From: an uncultured bacterium
GTDB lineage: Bacteria > Bacillota > Bacilli > Lactobacillales > Lactobacillaceae
Length of the DNA: 64,000 nt
Assembly (NCBI GenBank): GCA_905214235.1
Contig: CAJMLF010000007.1
Span: forward strand, 1-64,000
Reading direction: 5' to 3'
This document shows positions 17,753-28,014 of this stretch, piece after piece; within the stretch, counting starts at the first letter, position 1; each line of letters starts with the position of its first letter. The notes beneath the pieces were generated by a model. That model had not been told where the DNA came from. It ran no database searches and saw nothing but the letters and a program-made list of their open reading frames with translations. The position numbers and the translations under genes were made by a program.

Positions 17753-19144
17753 ATGGCAAAAGATAAAGCTGCGTCACAAGTTGAAGTTAATGTTGGCGAC
17801 CGTTTCCCCCTGACGATCCGACGACTGGGAGTCAACGGTCACGGAATCGGTTATTTTAAACACAAGGTCTGCTTCGTTCCCGGGGCCCTGCTCGGTGAAG
17901 TAGTCGTGGCGGAGGTCACTAAAGTTCACCCCCGCTTCCTTGAGGCCAAGATTCACCGGATTCGGAGAAAGAGCAAGCACCGTGTGGCCCCCCGCGATAG
18001 CTACGCCAACGTGGCCGGGGGCTTCGAACTAGAAAACCTGGCCTACCCCGAACAACTAAGGTTTAAGCGCCAGGTTGTAATTGACAGTTTGGAAAAATTT
18101 CAGCCTTACGGTTACCGCAACTACGATGTGCGCCCGACCATCGCCGCACCAGAACAGTACCACTACCGGAATAAGGCCCAGTTCCCAATGCGGATGGTTG
18201 ACGGCCACGTGGTCGCTGGTTTATATAAGCCCAACAGTCACGACATTGTTGACATGCAGGAGTGTGCCGTCCAAATGCCCCGGACGATGAAGGTCGTCAA
18301 CACCGTTGTTAAGTTGATTGAGGAACTGCAGATTCCTGTCTACGATGAAGACCACAACAGCGGCATCATCAAGACGGTCGTCGTTCGCGAATCCTGGACG
18401 ACCGGCGAGATTCAGCTGACTTTAATCACCAACACCCCTAAGCTGATCCACAAGCACCAACTCCTCGATAAAATTGCGGAACAGCTACCAGAAGTTGTTT
18501 CCGTAATGCAAAACGTTAATCCGGGGGATACGCCACTGGTCTGGGGTGACCAGATGATCCACCTGGCCGGCAAGGAAGCCATCACCGAGAGCCTGATGGG
18601 GCTGGATTTTAAGCTCTCTGCCCGGTCTTTTCTGCAGCTCAACCCGGAACAAACCGAGACCCTTTATGAACAGGCAGCCGAAGCCCTGGAGCTCGATAAG
18701 AACGATACCCTGATTGATGCCTATGCCGGGATTGGGACGATCGGCCTGTCTCTGGCACCCCGGGTTAAGGAAGTCCGGGGGATGGAAGTCATTCCCGAAG
18801 CCGTGGCTGATGCTAACGCCAATGCCAAGCTTAACGGCATCGCAAACGCCCACTACGAAGTCGGCAAGGCCGAGGACGTGATGCCAAAGTGGCTTGCCGA
18901 AGGGCTCCAGTTCGACGCCCTCGTTGTTGACCCGCCACGGGTGGGCCTGGATGAAGCCCTCATCAAGCAGATTCTCAAGGTTAAGCCCCGCAAGTTTGCC
19001 TACGTTTCCTGTGGGATGGCATCGCTGGCCCGCAACCTCCGGCGCCTAACCAGTGTCTACCACGTTGACTACATCCAGCCAATCGACATGATGCCGCAAA
19101 CTGCTCGTTGTGAAGCCGTTGTCAAGTTATCGCTGCGGCATTAA
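17753..19144 (+). CDS. rlmD: 23S rRNA (uracil-C5)-methyltransferase, RlmD/RumA family
   Basis: A 463-residue TrmA/RumA-type methyltransferase. An N-terminal TRAM domain (about residues 10-70) precedes a Rossmann domain with SAM motif IDAYAGIGTIGLSL (about 322-335). The catalytic-region motifs are VVDPPRVGLDE and YVSCGMASLARNLR with the nucleophilic cysteine. The four N-terminal cysteines of the iron-sulfur cluster found in E. coli RumA are not evident, as is common in Firmicutes. ATG 17753 follows AAGGAGAG. It stands alone with a TAAAAT-type promoter at about 17718. Confidence 0.93.
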   Translation: MAKDKAASQVEVNVGDRFPLTIRRLGVNGHGIGYFKHKVCFVPGALLGEVVVAEVTKVHPRFLEAKIHRIRRKSKHRVAPRDSYANVAGGFELENLAYPEQLRFKRQVVIDSLEKFQPYGYRNYDVRPTIAAPEQYHYRNKAQFPMRMVDGHVVAGLYKPNSHDIVDMQECAVQMPRTMKVVNTVVKLIEELQIPVYDEDHNSGIIKTVVVRESWTTGEIQLTLITNTPKLIHKHQLLDKIAEQLPEVVSVMQNVNPGDTPLVWGDQMIHLAGKEAITESLMGLDFKLSARSFLQLNPEQTETLYEQAAEALELDKNDTLIDAYAGIGTIGLSLAPRVKEVRGMEVIPEAVADANANAKLNGIANAHYEVGKAEDVMPKWLAEGLQFDALVVDPPRVGLDEALIKQILKVKPRKFAYVSCGMASLARNLRRLTSVYHVDYIQPIDMMPQTARCEAVVKLSLRH

Positions 19145-19208
19145 ATTAGTGTGGCCCCAGCGAGTGTGTTATCATTAATATCTAATAAGAAAGAAGTGGA
19201 AAAGAGAT

Positions 19209-19613
19209 ATGCAAAACCCGTTTGGCAACAACAATAACGACGGTCAAAACCCATTTAACTTAAATAATCTCCCCTTACCACCAAATTACGCAAAGATAGT
19301 TAATGATCAAGGCGACATCCGGATCTCCAAGGTGGGAATTTCATGGACGACCCTCTGGTTTGGCCCGTTTCCGGCCCTCTTCCGGGGCGACTACTACAAT
19401 TTCATTTTAATGATCGTTCTCGATATCGACTACGCCCTGGTTGCCATGTTCTTTGGGCTGAATTGGCTCTTGGATTTCCCATGGCCATCACTAGCGTTTG
19501 CTCTTTTGTACAACATGATGTACTTCAAGCACCTGTTCAACCGTGGCTACCGCCCAGCAGACCAGCGCTCAAAGCAATTACTAATAAACGCCCGTTATTG
19601 GAAAGATAAATAA
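19209..19613 (+). CDS. Small membrane protein, DUF2628-like
   Basis: A 134-residue protein. The N-terminus is rich in Asn, Gly, Gln and Pro (residues 1-30). A GISWTTLWFGPFPALFRGDYYN motif and two or three hydrophobic segments (about 46-58, 63-81, 84-100) follow. The pattern of transmembrane segments and the W-x-x-FFGPF-like motif resemble DUF2628/HrgC-type proteins of lactobacilli. No function is known. The start follows GAAGTGGAAAAGAG. The stop overlaps an exact Noc-binding palindrome. Confidence 0.75.
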   Translation: MQNPFGNNNNDGQNPFNLNNLPLPPNYAKIVNDQGDIRISKVGISWTTLWFGPFPALFRGDYYNFILMIVLDIDYALVAMFFGLNWLLDFPWPSLAFALLYNMMYFKHLFNRGYRPADQRSKQLLINARYWKDK

Positions 19614-19626
19614 TTTCCCGGGAAAT
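19613..19626. promoter_or_regulatory. Noc-binding site (exact)
   Basis: ATTTCCCGGGAAAT, a perfect copy of the Noc palindrome, begins at the last base of the preceding stop codon. Confidence 0.8.
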
Positions 19627-19629
19627 AAA

Positions 19630-19765
19630 CAAGCTGGGAAAAGCAACAGCGTGCTCCGTATGGCTAGTATAGGAGTACGCTGTTTTCCGCGATTACTGTA
19701 TAATATTCAGAAAACTGAAAGATGCTGGGAGAAAAAATGGTTTTCTCCCAGCATCTTTGTGTTTT
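19630..19765. repeat. Dispersed intergenic hairpin repeat, copy 1
   Basis: Contains GTGCTCCGTATGGCTAGTAT, then CCGCGATTACTGTATAATAT, which recur at 38.9, 48.0 and 55.3 kb. Two hairpins are visible: AACAGCGT/ACGCTGTT (19647-19686) and GATGCTGGGAGAAAA pairing with TTTTCTCCCAGCATC (19721-19757). The second can serve as a bidirectional terminator between the convergent genes. Confidence 0.75.
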
Positions 19766-20495
19766 ATTTCATCAAGTTGTCTGGACCAACCGCAACCGGT
19801 TGGTCCTTTGTCAGGCGGAAAACCGGGCTGGGCTGAACGTCGAAGTAACGGTTAATAAGCTTACTTAATTCTGCCATCGCCTCGTTGGCCCGGGTTGCCT
19901 GCTCCGGATTGACCGCTTCGATCACGGCCACGATGTTTTGTGAATCCGCCGTCAGCATTGTCCGCTGGGCATCCCGCCAGTTCAGGCACCGGCAGACTGC
20001 GCCCTGGTCATCATAGTAGGCAACCTCACCTGGCAGGGTGGGCTCGTCCCCGTCGGCCCCAACCGGCTGGAAGGATTGGCCCCCATCAACCTGGCCCAGG
20101 TGCATATCACCGGCAATCTTATCCCGGTCCTCGATTCCCACCGGGACACCATAAGTCAGGGAAACACTGTTATACACGTCCACTAAGGGGTCAATCGGGT
20201 CAAAATTGCGGCCCTGGTTAACCCGTTTCAGCAGCGCCTCAATTGAAGAACGGGCACCCTTTTTCTTTTTAAACTGCTGGAATGCGCCCCGCCACTGGTC
20301 AACAACCGGGTTCAGGCGGAAAGTCTCGTTCGTTAGAAACTGACCCGCCGCAGCGGTGGCGTCTTTCAGCAACTGCTGACGCTCCGTTAACTTGGCCTGG
20401 TCATCATGGTTGTCAATGCCGTTTGCGTATAGGATATTGACCTGGGCATCCGGAAAGATTTCCCAGAAGCTTGGGTCGACAATTACTTGCTTCAT
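19764..20495 (-). CDS. B3/B4 domain protein (PheRS beta-like editing fold)
   Basis: A 243-residue stand-alone B3/B4 domain like the editing domain of phenylalanyl-tRNA synthetase beta. Landmarks are the opening VDPSFWEIFPDAQVNILYANG, LNPVVDQWRGAFQQFKKKKGARSS, DPLVDVYNSVSLTYGVPVGIED and the C-terminal AVGPDNLMK. A role in editing mischarged tRNA is possible but unproven. I start at ATG 20495, which has AAGGAGAGC upstream; the GTG at 20516 would leave that site inside the gene. It follows the MarR gene directly, so the two are probably co-regulated. Confidence 0.82.
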   Translation of the reverse strand: MKQVIVDPSFWEIFPDAQVNILYANGIDNHDDQAKLTERQQLLKDATAAAGQFLTNETFRLNPVVDQWRGAFQQFKKKKGARSSIEALLKRVNQGRNFDPIDPLVDVYNSVSLTYGVPVGIEDRDKIAGDMHLGQVDGGQSFQPVGADGDEPTLPGEVAYYDDQGAVCRCLNWRDAQRTMLTADSQNIVAVIEAVNPEQATRANEAMAELSKLINRYFDVQPSPVFRLTKDQPVAVGPDNLMK

Positions 20496-20515
20496 AATCT
20501 TGCTCTCCTTGAACA

Positions 20516-20968
20516 CTAGTATTTTCGCTTACCACCATGCTTTACGAAATCCCAGTCACCGTCAATATTGTGGCGGGCCCGACTAAGGAAGTTGTGCAAC
20601 TGCTGGGCCTCCTTCTCCGTGAACCCTTTAAGGGCAACGGCGTTCGAGTGTTCATTTTCCCGAATGATAAAGGGGTAAACCTGCTTTCCCTTTGCGGTAA
20701 CGTAAAGGTGCTTGATCTTCTTATTGTCGGGGTCCCGACGGCGTTCAATCAAGCCGTTTACCTCTAACTTTTTTACTGCCCGGGCGATGGTGGTGCGGTC
20801 TACTTTTATCAGGTTGGATAACTGTTCCGAAATGATTCCCGGGTGCTCGTAAATCCGGACCAGGTACAGGTACTGCCCCCGCGCCAGGTCAACCTTCTTA
20901 AACTCAATGTTGGCGATTGAATCCAGCGCCCGGTCAATCATCCCAATCTCGCGTAAAATATCAACCAT
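20516..20968 (-). CDS. MarR-family transcriptional regulator
   Basis: A 150-residue winged-helix repressor. The core LVRIYEHPGIISEQLSNLIKVDRTTIARAVKKLEVNGLIERRRDPDNKKIKHLYVTAKG (about residues 33-92) shows the typical recognition helix and wing DPDNKKI. The ligand is unknown. It is the first gene of a two-gene unit with the B3/B4 protein, 20 nt downstream; MarR regulators usually control their own operon. The start ATG at 20968 follows AAGGAG. Confidence 0.9.
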   Translation of the reverse strand: MVDILREIGMIDRALDSIANIEFKKVDLARGQYLYLVRIYEHPGIISEQLSNLIKVDRTTIARAVKKLEVNGLIERRRDPDNKKIKHLYVTAKGKQVYPFIIRENEHSNAVALKGFTEKEAQQLHNFLSRARHNIDGDWDFVKHGGKRKY

Positions 20969-21023
20969 GATAAAACTCCTTGCTCAAATACTATAACAAT
21001 TTTGTTGCAAATGCAATAAAAAA

Positions 21024-21650
21024 TTATTTAACGGGTAACCGGAGAACTGTTTTCAGGTTTGCTTCCTGCGTCCGCCGGGGGTCAGAAAGGTACAGTTCGT
21101 GGTGGTGACGGTGGTCATTAATGTCTAACTGAAGACCCTTTTGGGCAATGAAGTCATGCAGTTTAGCCACCGTCGCCGGTTCATTATCGTAGGAACCCAC
21201 GTGGAGGACCTGGACACACAGGCCCTCATGCTGGGGTAAGAATTCCACTTTAGAGAAATCGACGCCCTTTTTGGCCTGCGCCGTTTGAATTGCCCAGTCA
21301 AACGTTGCCTGGTCAACAAAGTCGGGCAAGCGGATCATCGAGATAAAATTGAACCGCTCCTTGTGCTGGTAGTCGACGCCCTTAACGCCATCTTGCCACC
21401 AGTAGCCCTCAAGTGGCGGGACTACGAAGTCAAAGTATCCCGGAATGTGGTGGTCACCCTTCTTGCTCATCTTGATGGTGTAAGCAACCGGGTACAGCAA
21501 CTGCAGCGATTGTTGGTACTCACCGTTAATCTCGTTGGGGTCACCGTGCCCCCGAACTGCCAAGTAATTCATGGCAGGTACATCAATCACCATCGGCCGC
21601 TTTCCCAGGTTATATAAGTCTTTCTGCTCTTTTTTAAAACTGTACGCCAT
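21024..21650 (-). CDS. GyrI-like small-molecule-binding domain protein
   Basis: A 208-residue protein of the GyrI-like/SOUL-fold group (AraC effector-binding type without DNA-binding domain). Landmarks are MNYLAVRGHGDPNEINGEYQ, FVVPPLEGYWWQDGV and the C-terminal HHHELYLSDPRRTQEANLKTVLR. Such proteins bind hydrophobic or drug-like ligands or, in one case, hydrolyse them. ATG 21650 is chosen because GGGGGGTG lies 5 nt upstream; an extra 5 codons are open before it. It is probably monocistronic. Confidence 0.82.
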   Translation of the reverse strand: MAYSFKKEQKDLYNLGKRPMVIDVPAMNYLAVRGHGDPNEINGEYQQSLQLLYPVAYTIKMSKKGDHHIPGYFDFVVPPLEGYWWQDGVKGVDYQHKERFNFISMIRLPDFVDQATFDWAIQTAQAKKGVDFSKVEFLPQHEGLCVQVLHVGSYDNEPATVAKLHDFIAQKGLQLDINDHRHHHELYLSDPRRTQEANLKTVLRLPVK

Positions 21651-21726
21651 AACTGCACCCCCCACATTTTGTTAACTTTATTATAATTTATTTCTTGGGG
21701 TTCGTTTCTAATTTCTTTTCCTTCAA

Positions 21727-21940
21727 GGATAACGTGCTCTGCGGCCGCGTGCCTACTGCTTAGCAGGCAAAAGGACCGGACGCCTTCGCGCCCAGCCCTT
21801 TTGCCATGTTCCCTTTTATTTAGTGGATAACGTGCTCCGTGCCGCCGGACCTACTGTCTAGCTACAGGCCGAACTCGACGCGTTCCGCGTCAAGTTCGGC
21901 CTTATGCTAGCCATACGGCCCTAATCCGCGGCACTCCGCA
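21727..21940. repeat. GC-rich intergenic hairpin repeats related to the dispersed family
   Basis: Two tandem units each begin GGATAACGTGCTC. The second holds TACTGTCTAG and GCTAGCCATACGG, which echo the flanks of the dispersed repeat. The middle is the hairpin GCCGAACTCGACGCG/CGCGTCAAGTTCGGC (21880-21902). A second stem pairs GGCAAAAGG-type arms (about 21767-21805). It separates pyrR from the GyrI-like gene. Confidence 0.6.
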
Positions 21941-21941
21941 C

Positions 21942-22478
21942 TCAGTTTCGTTCAATCGTTATATCCTCATGACCGTCATATTCCTCCACAGCAACGTGGA
22001 CCGTCTCGTCCGCCGCCGTTGGGATGTTCTTACCCACAAAGTCCGGCCGGATCGGCAGTTCCCGGTGTCCCCTATCTACCAGAACCGCCAGCGAAATCCG
22101 CTTCGGCCGGCCCATGTCCATCAGGGCATCCAGAGCCGCCCGGACCGTCCGTCCCGTGAACAGTACGTCGTCAACCAGGATAACGTGCTTATCGGTAATA
22201 TTAACGTCTAACTGCTTCGTTCGCACAGTCGGCTCCACGTGGTTATCCGGAACGTGCCGGTCGTCACGATATAAGGAAACGTCGAGCGCTGCCACTGGAA
22301 CATCAACGTTTTCCAACTGGTCGAGCCGCTTGGCCAACCGCTTGGCAAGGTAAATTCCTCGGGTCTTGATACCGACAAAGACCAGGTTTTCGACCCCCTT
22401 GTTCTGCTCAATAATTTCGTAAGTGATCCGGGTCAGCGCCCGCTGCATACTTGACCCATCAACAATTTCATGTGCCAT
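21942..22478 (-). CDS. pyrR: Bifunctional PyrR: pyrimidine operon attenuator and uracil phosphoribosyltransferase
   Basis: A 178-residue phosphoribosyltransferase-fold regulator. The PRPP loop is [19 protein letters not shown] (about residues 99-117), and [18 protein letters not shown] and [20 protein letters not shown] are family blocks. It binds pyr mRNA when UMP is high and promotes termination, and has weak UPRTase activity. It stands alone here, with no pyr biosynthesis genes beside it, but has its own PyrR attenuator upstream. ATG 22478 follows AAGGAGGAG. Confidence 0.95.
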   Translation of the reverse strand: MAHEIVDGSSMQRALTRITYEIIEQNKGVENLVFVGIKTRGIYLAKRLAKRLDQLENVDVPVAALDVSLYRDDRHVPDNHVEPTVRTKQLDVNITDKHVILVDDVLFTGRTVRAALDALMDMGRPKRISLAVLVDRGHRELPIRPDFVGKNIPTAADETVHVAVEEYDGHEDITIERN

Positions 22479-22516
22479 TTTTCTGCTCCTCCTTTTTCCA
22501 TCCTCAATTCCATCTT

Positions 22517-22597
22517 AAAAAAGTCCTCCATCAGCATCGTAAACTAACGGAGAACTCGGTTACTTTCTTCATCGTTCCTTGCTGGTCTCACGGGGCC
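22517..22597 (-). promoter_or_regulatory. PyrR-responsive attenuator in the pyrR leader
   Basis: The minus strand carries CCCGTGAGACCAGCAAGGA (22576-22597 region), matching the PyrR binding-loop consensus with its GNGAG...AAGG core. Downstream is a terminator with arms GTTCTCC/GGAGGAC (22549-22555 and 22523-22529) and six T. It is a standard autoregulatory loop. Confidence 0.8.
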
Positions 22598-22649
22598 ACT
22601 TAAAGGGTATTTACTTTATTTTAATCGGCCAATAAATGACTGTCAATTA

Positions 22650-23441
22650 TTAGTTACTGAAGCGGTCAAGCCAGGAAGACAACTTCTGCGAAACTGCATC
22701 CCAAATCTGGTCAAAGCCCGGTTGCTTCTTCAGGTTGTTCACCACGTTTACCCCGTCCTCTGGGTCCTGGCGAACTTTGTTAACCACGTTCGTCACTTGG
22801 GTTAAGTGCTCCCGGGTACTGGAACTCTGGGTCTGGTCCTGGAGTTGCTGGTTCTGCGACTCGATTTTGTCCAAGCGGTTATTCAAGGTCTGTTGGTCGT
22901 GATCCTTTTGGTACTGTTGGGCCGCTCCCTTTAGCTGGGCAACCTGGTTAGCCAGCTTCTGGTTATCCGAGCTCAGCTTCGAAATACTGCTGGAATTCTG
23001 TTCGATCTGGCTGCTCTGCTGGTCGTTATTTGCCGCCTGCTCCTGTTGCTGGGCCCGGTTATGGGCACTGACTCCCCACCACACCAGCAATAGGATAATC
23101 ACTACCAGGATGGCAATTGCCCAGTAGTGTTTCTTCTTGTTCGGTGTTTGCGGTGTCGGCTTGGCCGGTGACTCAATCTGACTGGCCGGCCGGACATGCA
23201 GCGTCACCGATTCCTGGGCGGTCTGCCCGCTGGCATCCATTACACTCAGTGCGACCGGATACTCACCCTGCTGGTCAATATTGACCTGGGTTAAGTTTAG
23301 GACAACCTTGTTGGTCAGGTCCTCCCCGTTGACCCCCGTGGCGTGCACGCCCAGCTGGGTCATCAGGTCAGCCTGGTTGATGGTCTGGTGAAGGGGCCAA
23401 TCCAGGTAGTGACGGACCATGGTAATTTCAACTTTAGCCAT
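22650..23441 (-). CDS. Membrane-anchored protein with Ig-like and coiled-coil regions
   Basis: A 263-residue protein of unknown function. Residues 1-85 look like a bacterial Ig/DUF5011-type fold (LGVHATGVNGEDLTNKVVLN, YPVALSVMDASGQTAQESVTLHV). A KKKHYWAIAILVVIILLLVWWGV membrane helix follows at about 101-124. Residues 130-220 are a Gln/Asn/Ser-rich coiled coil (SSISKLSSDNQKLANQVAQL). The lack of a signal peptide before the Ig-like part suggests that it stays inside and the coiled coil is outside. It lies upstream of pyrR, with the attenuator between. Confidence 0.6.
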   Translation of the reverse strand: MAKVEITMVRHYLDWPLHQTINQADLMTQLGVHATGVNGEDLTNKVVLNLTQVNIDQQGEYPVALSVMDASGQTAQESVTLHVRPASQIESPAKPTPQTPNKKKHYWAIAILVVIILLLVWWGVSAHNRAQQQEQAANNDQQSSQIEQNSSSISKLSSDNQKLANQVAQLKGAAQQYQKDHDQQTLNNRLDKIESQNQQLQDQTQSSSTREHLTQVTNVVNKVRQDPEDGVNVVNNLKKQPGFDQIWDAVSQKLSSWLDRFSN

Positions 23442-23498
23442 TTTATTTAATACCTCGCCTTAGATTATTGCCCTAATTATACCGTGTTTACCGCAACA

Positions 23499-23532
23499 AA
23501 AGAAGGGAGCGTCGTGGCGCTCCCCCTTCCTT
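23499..23532 (-). terminator. Terminator of purA
   Basis: GAAGGGAGCG pairs with CGCTCCCCCTTC around GTCGTGG; the minus-strand tail is TTCTTTTGTTG. Confidence 0.8.
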
Positions 23533-23546
23533 ATTAAAATCTTCAA

Positions 23547-24884
<1,338 letters not shown>

Positions 24885-24894
24885 TTACTTCACT

Positions 24895-24923
24895 ATCCTA
24901 CCGAAATTGCCGGCGCAGGTCAA
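24895..24923 (-). promoter_or_regulatory. Promoter of purA
   Basis: On the minus strand TTGACC (24918-24923), 17 nt, TAGGAT (24895-24900). Confidence 0.75.
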
Positions 24924-24926
24924 TGC

Positions 24927-24940
24927 TTTTTCGAACATTT
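24927..24940. promoter_or_regulatory. PurBox-like site between purA and guaC
   Basis: TTTTTCGAACATTT resembles the PurR PurBox AWWWCCGAACWWT, lacking one C. It abuts the purA -35 and is 36 nt upstream of the guaC -35. Only one box is clear, whereas PurR usually uses two inverted boxes. Confidence 0.4.
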
Positions 24941-24975
24941 TTTGAAAATCGCTCAAAAAATGTACGCTCTTATTG

Positions 24976-25004
24976 TTGACGGGTCCCGATCTTTAGTGCA
25001 TAAT
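24976..25004 (+). promoter_or_regulatory. Promoter of guaC
   Basis: TTGACG (24976-24981), 17 nt, CATAAT (24999-25004). It lies 38 nt before the GTG start. Confidence 0.7.
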
Positions 25005-25041
25005 AACATACGGTAATTTTTAACAAAAAGGAGTCATTGCC

Positions 25042-26016
25042 GTGGAAACGTTCGATTATGATGATATCCAACTAATCCCCAACAAGTGCATTATCAAGAG
25101 CAGGAAGGATGCCGACACCAGCGTCAAGTTTGGTCCCAAAACCTTTAAGATCCCGGTGGTCCCAGCCAACATGGAAAGTGTGATTGACGAGGACCTGGCC
25201 GTTTGGCTCGCCCAAAACGGCTACTATTACGTAATGCACCGGTTCGAGCCGGCCGACCGGCTTGGTTTCGTCAAGCGGATGCACGAACGGCAGCTCTTTG
25301 CTTCCATCTCCGTGGGCATCAAGGATGCGGAGTACGACTTCATCGACCAGCTAAAAGCCGAACGTTTGCTTCCAGAGTACATTACAATTGATGTTGCCCA
25401 TGGTCATTCGGATTTTGTCATCAAAATGATTAAGTATATTAAAAAGCAGCTTCCCGGTAGCTTTGTCACGGCCGGGAACGTTGCCACGCCCGAGGCAGTC
25501 CTGGACCTGGAAAACGCCGGTGCCGATGCCACTAAGGTCGGTGTGGGACCCGGCAAGGCCTGCATCACCAAGCTAAAGACCGGCTTTGGGACCGGTGGCT
25601 GGCAGCTCGCCGCCATCCGGCTCTGCGCAAAGGCAGCCCGGAAGCCAATCATTGCCGACGGGGGAATCCGCCACAACGGCGACATCGCCAAGTCCGTCCG
25701 CTTTGGGGCCTCAATGGTCATGATTGGCTCAATGCTGGCCGGACACCTGGAGTCCCCTGGCCACGTCATCACGATTGACGGCAAGCAGTACAAACAGTAC
25801 TGGGGTTCCGCCTCTGAGGTGCAAAAGGGCGCCTACCGGAACGTGGAAGGCAAGCAGATGCTGGTTCCATTCCGGGGCTCCATCAAGGACACCCTGCAGG
25901 AAATGCAAGAAGACCTCCAGTCCTCGATTTCCTATGCTGGGGGCCGCGACCTCGAGTCCATCCGCAAAGTTGATTACGTGATCGTCAAGAACTCCATCAT
26001 GAACGGTGACTATTAG
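25042..26016 (+). CDS. guaC: GMP reductase
   Basis: A 324-residue IMP dehydrogenase/GMP reductase family enzyme that turns GMP into IMP with NADPH. It opens with [20 protein letters not shown]. The catalytic-loop cysteine is in [21 protein letters not shown] (about residues 168-188). The CBS domains of IMPDH are absent, and the length fits the GuaC2 type. It starts at GTG 25042, with AAAGGAG upstream. It is divergent from purA and ends at a bidirectional terminator. Confidence 0.95.
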   Translation: METFDYDDIQLIPNKCIIKSRKDADTSVKFGPKTFKIPVVPANMESVIDEDLAVWLAQNGYYYVMHRFEPADRLGFVKRMHERQLFASISVGIKDAEYDFIDQLKAERLLPEYITIDVAHGHSDFVIKMIKYIKKQLPGSFVTAGNVATPEAVLDLENAGADATKVGVGPGKACITKLKTGFGTGGWQLAAIRLCAKAARKPIIADGGIRHNGDIAKSVRFGASMVMIGSMLAGHLESPGHVITIDGKQYKQYWGSASEVQKGAYRNVEGKQMLVPFRGSIKDTLQEMQEDLQSSISYAGGRDLESIRKVDYVIVKNSIMNGDY

Positions 26017-26037
26017 AAACCGTGTTACTTAAACATC

Positions 26038-26074
26038 AAAGGTCCTCATACCAATTTCAGGTGTGAGGACCTTT
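26038..26074. terminator. Bidirectional terminator between guaC and the histidine kinase
   Basis: AAAGGTCCTCATACC and GGTGTGAGGACCTTT form a 15-bp stem with A- and T-runs on both sides. Confidence 0.85.
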
Positions 26075-26077
26075 TAC

Positions 26078-27340
26078 TTATTTCTTCTTGTTATTAACTG
26101 CCTTAAACGTTGCCGTAAAGGAAATCTTTCCGTCAGCGTAGTGGGCGCTAATCTTGCCGCCAAAGTTATGAACAATCATCTGGGCCATCGACAGGCCAAT
26201 ACCAAAGCCGGCCTTTTTATTGACTGTCCGGGCCTTATCTTCCCGGTAAAAGCGGTCAAAGAAGCGGTTGAAGTCAACCTGGTCGCCCTTGGCATAGCTA
26301 TTGGTCACCGTCAGGATAACCCCCTTCTTCCGCTTACTCGGTCGGAGGGTAATGTTAACCTCACCACCCGGGTCACAGTACTTGTTGGCGTTATCCAGGA
26401 GGATGCTGACCAGTTCATAGAAGTAGTTCTCGTCGGCGTTAACCACCAGGCCCGGGGTTACTTCCTTGCTGTATTGGTGGCCATCCCCCTTAACCACGCT
26501 TACCATGCCATCGGCAACCTTGTCGGTGACCTGGCTGACGTTAACGGGCTCAATGGTAAAGCTTGGCTGCTCCTGCAGGCGAGCCAAAGATACCAGGTGG
26601 TTGATCAGCTTGGTCAGCCGGCGGACCTGCTGCTTGGTGCTGGTTGTCAGCTCACTCTCCCCACTGGTTAGCTCCTGCATCTCCGTGTTGGCCTCAATCA
26701 CCGTCAGCGGGGTCTTCAGTTCGTGCCCGGCGTTGGTGATAAACTCCTTTTGCCGGTGTTCGGCCTCAATAATCGGCCGAATGGCCCGCCGGGAGAACAG
26801 AATCAGGATGGTGGTGTAAATGACCAAGCTAATAACCCCGAGCAGTAGGCCGACATAGATGATGGCCCAGGTCTTGGCCATTAGGAGGCTTTCGTCCAAA
26901 AAGACAATGGTGGTCTGGCCCTTGACGTGCTTGCGCTTATAGGCATAGACCGTCTGCCGGTAGAGTACTTGTCCCTGGCCTTTTTGCCGCCCCTGCACCC
27001 GCTGGGCCAGGCGCTTAATTTCAGCGGGACTGACCGACAGGATATGCTGGTTGTCGATTCGGATTGGTCCCTTGCCATCCGGGATGGTCGCGCTAAAGAA
27101 GCGGTACTGGGATAGGCTTTCCCGGGTGAAGTGCGGCTGGGGAATAATCGCCGGCTGGTTCTTCACCTGGCCCCGCGGCATCTGCCCCTCGTTATTGACC
27201 AGGATGGTCAGGACAGAATCAACTTCTCGCCGAGACTGAAAGTAGGTGATGGCACTTAGGCCACCGATGATGGGAAGAATCACCAGGACCAGCGCACAGG
27301 TAGAAAAAACAATAAACCGGTTACGAAAGTGCTGAATCAT
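26078..27340 (-). CDS. Sensor histidine kinase
   Basis: A 420-residue membrane kinase. TM1 is at about residues 9-33 and TM2 at about 166-190, with a roughly 130-residue extracellular sensor between. Inside follow the H-box GHELKTPLTVIEANTEM (phosphorylated His near 223), the N-box VSILLDNANKY, and the G-box KAGFGIGLSMAQMIV. It pairs with the response regulator whose stop is 6 nt upstream. The signal is unknown. It is third in an operon with a small alarmone synthetase. Confidence 0.92.
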   Translation of the reverse strand: MIQHFRNRFIVFSTCALVLVILPIIGGLSAITYFQSRREVDSVLTILVNNEGQMPRGQVKNQPAIIPQPHFTRESLSQYRFFSATIPDGKGPIRIDNQHILSVSPAEIKRLAQRVQGRQKGQGQVLYRQTVYAYKRKHVKGQTTIVFLDESLLMAKTWAIIYVGLLLGVISLVIYTTILILFSRRAIRPIIEAEHRQKEFITNAGHELKTPLTVIEANTEMQELTSGESELTTSTKQQVRRLTKLINHLVSLARLQEQPSFTIEPVNVSQVTDKVADGMVSVVKGDGHQYSKEVTPGLVVNADENYFYELVSILLDNANKYCDPGGEVNITLRPSKRKKGVILTVTNSYAKGDQVDFNRFFDRFYREDKARTVNKKAGFGIGLSMAQMIVHNFGGKISAHYADGKISFTATFKAVNNKKK

Positions 27341-27346
27341 TTAGCA

Positions 27347-28006
27347 TCACTCCTTCAGCATGTAAGGGCCACCCTTTTCACCCGCAATCTGGGCGTGCGA
27401 CTGAATTGAGGATAGCTTCTGACGAAGGTAGGAAATGTTAATCCAGACGTCCTCTTCATCCGCTTCCTCGTTTCCCCACACGTTATCAAGAATGGCGGCT
27501 GGCGACAGGGGCTTACCGGCATTGCGGATCAAATACGCCAGCATCTGTGTCTCCTCCCGGGTCAGACTGATGGAGTTACTGCTTTCCACCACCTGCTCCT
27601 CACTATCCAGGGTGAGATCGTCAAAGTGGAGGGCCTGTTTGCTGGTGGTCGTTCGCCGCTCCAGTGACCGTAAGCGGGCCAGTAGTTCCTTGAGCGAGAA
27701 GGGCTTGGTAATATAGTCATCCGCCCCAGAGTCGAGGCCATTAACCCGGTCATCAACTTCGGCCATCGCCGTCAGCATGATTACGTAGGTCTGGTTACCA
27801 CTTTCCCGGATCTCCTTGAGGGCCGTGATCCCATCCTTCACGGGCATCATGATGTCTAGGATAATCACGTCATAGGCGTTCTCCTTCGCCAGGTCGACCG
27901 CCTTTTGCCCGTTATCAACGGCGTCCACTGTATAGCCGCTGCTGGTCATGGCCATTTTTAGGACCCGGGCCAGCTGTTCTTCATCTTCTGCTAGCAGAAT
28001 TCGCAT
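27347..28006 (-). CDS. OmpR/PhoB-family response regulator
   Basis: A 219-residue regulator. The receiver domain opens MRILLAEDEEQLARVL; the phospho-acceptor Asp is in YDVIILDIMMPVKDG and the switch Lys in ITKPFSLKELLARL. The C-terminal winged helix includes LTREETQMLAYLIRN and VWINISYLRQKLSS. I start at ATG 28006, where AGGTGAGG lies upstream; the frame is open for 26 more codons, but these overlap the previous gene. It sits between the alarmone synthetase and the kinase. Confidence 0.94.
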   Translation of the reverse strand: MRILLAEDEEQLARVLKMAMTSSGYTVDAVDNGQKAVDLAKENAYDVIILDIMMPVKDGITALKEIRESGNQTYVIMLTAMAEVDDRVNGLDSGADDYITKPFSLKELLARLRSLERRTTTSKQALHFDDLTLDSEEQVVESSNSISLTREETQMLAYLIRNAGKPLSPAAILDNVWGNEEADEEDVWINISYLRQKLSSIQSHAQIAGEKGGPYMLKE

Positions 28007-28014
28007 GTCCTCAC

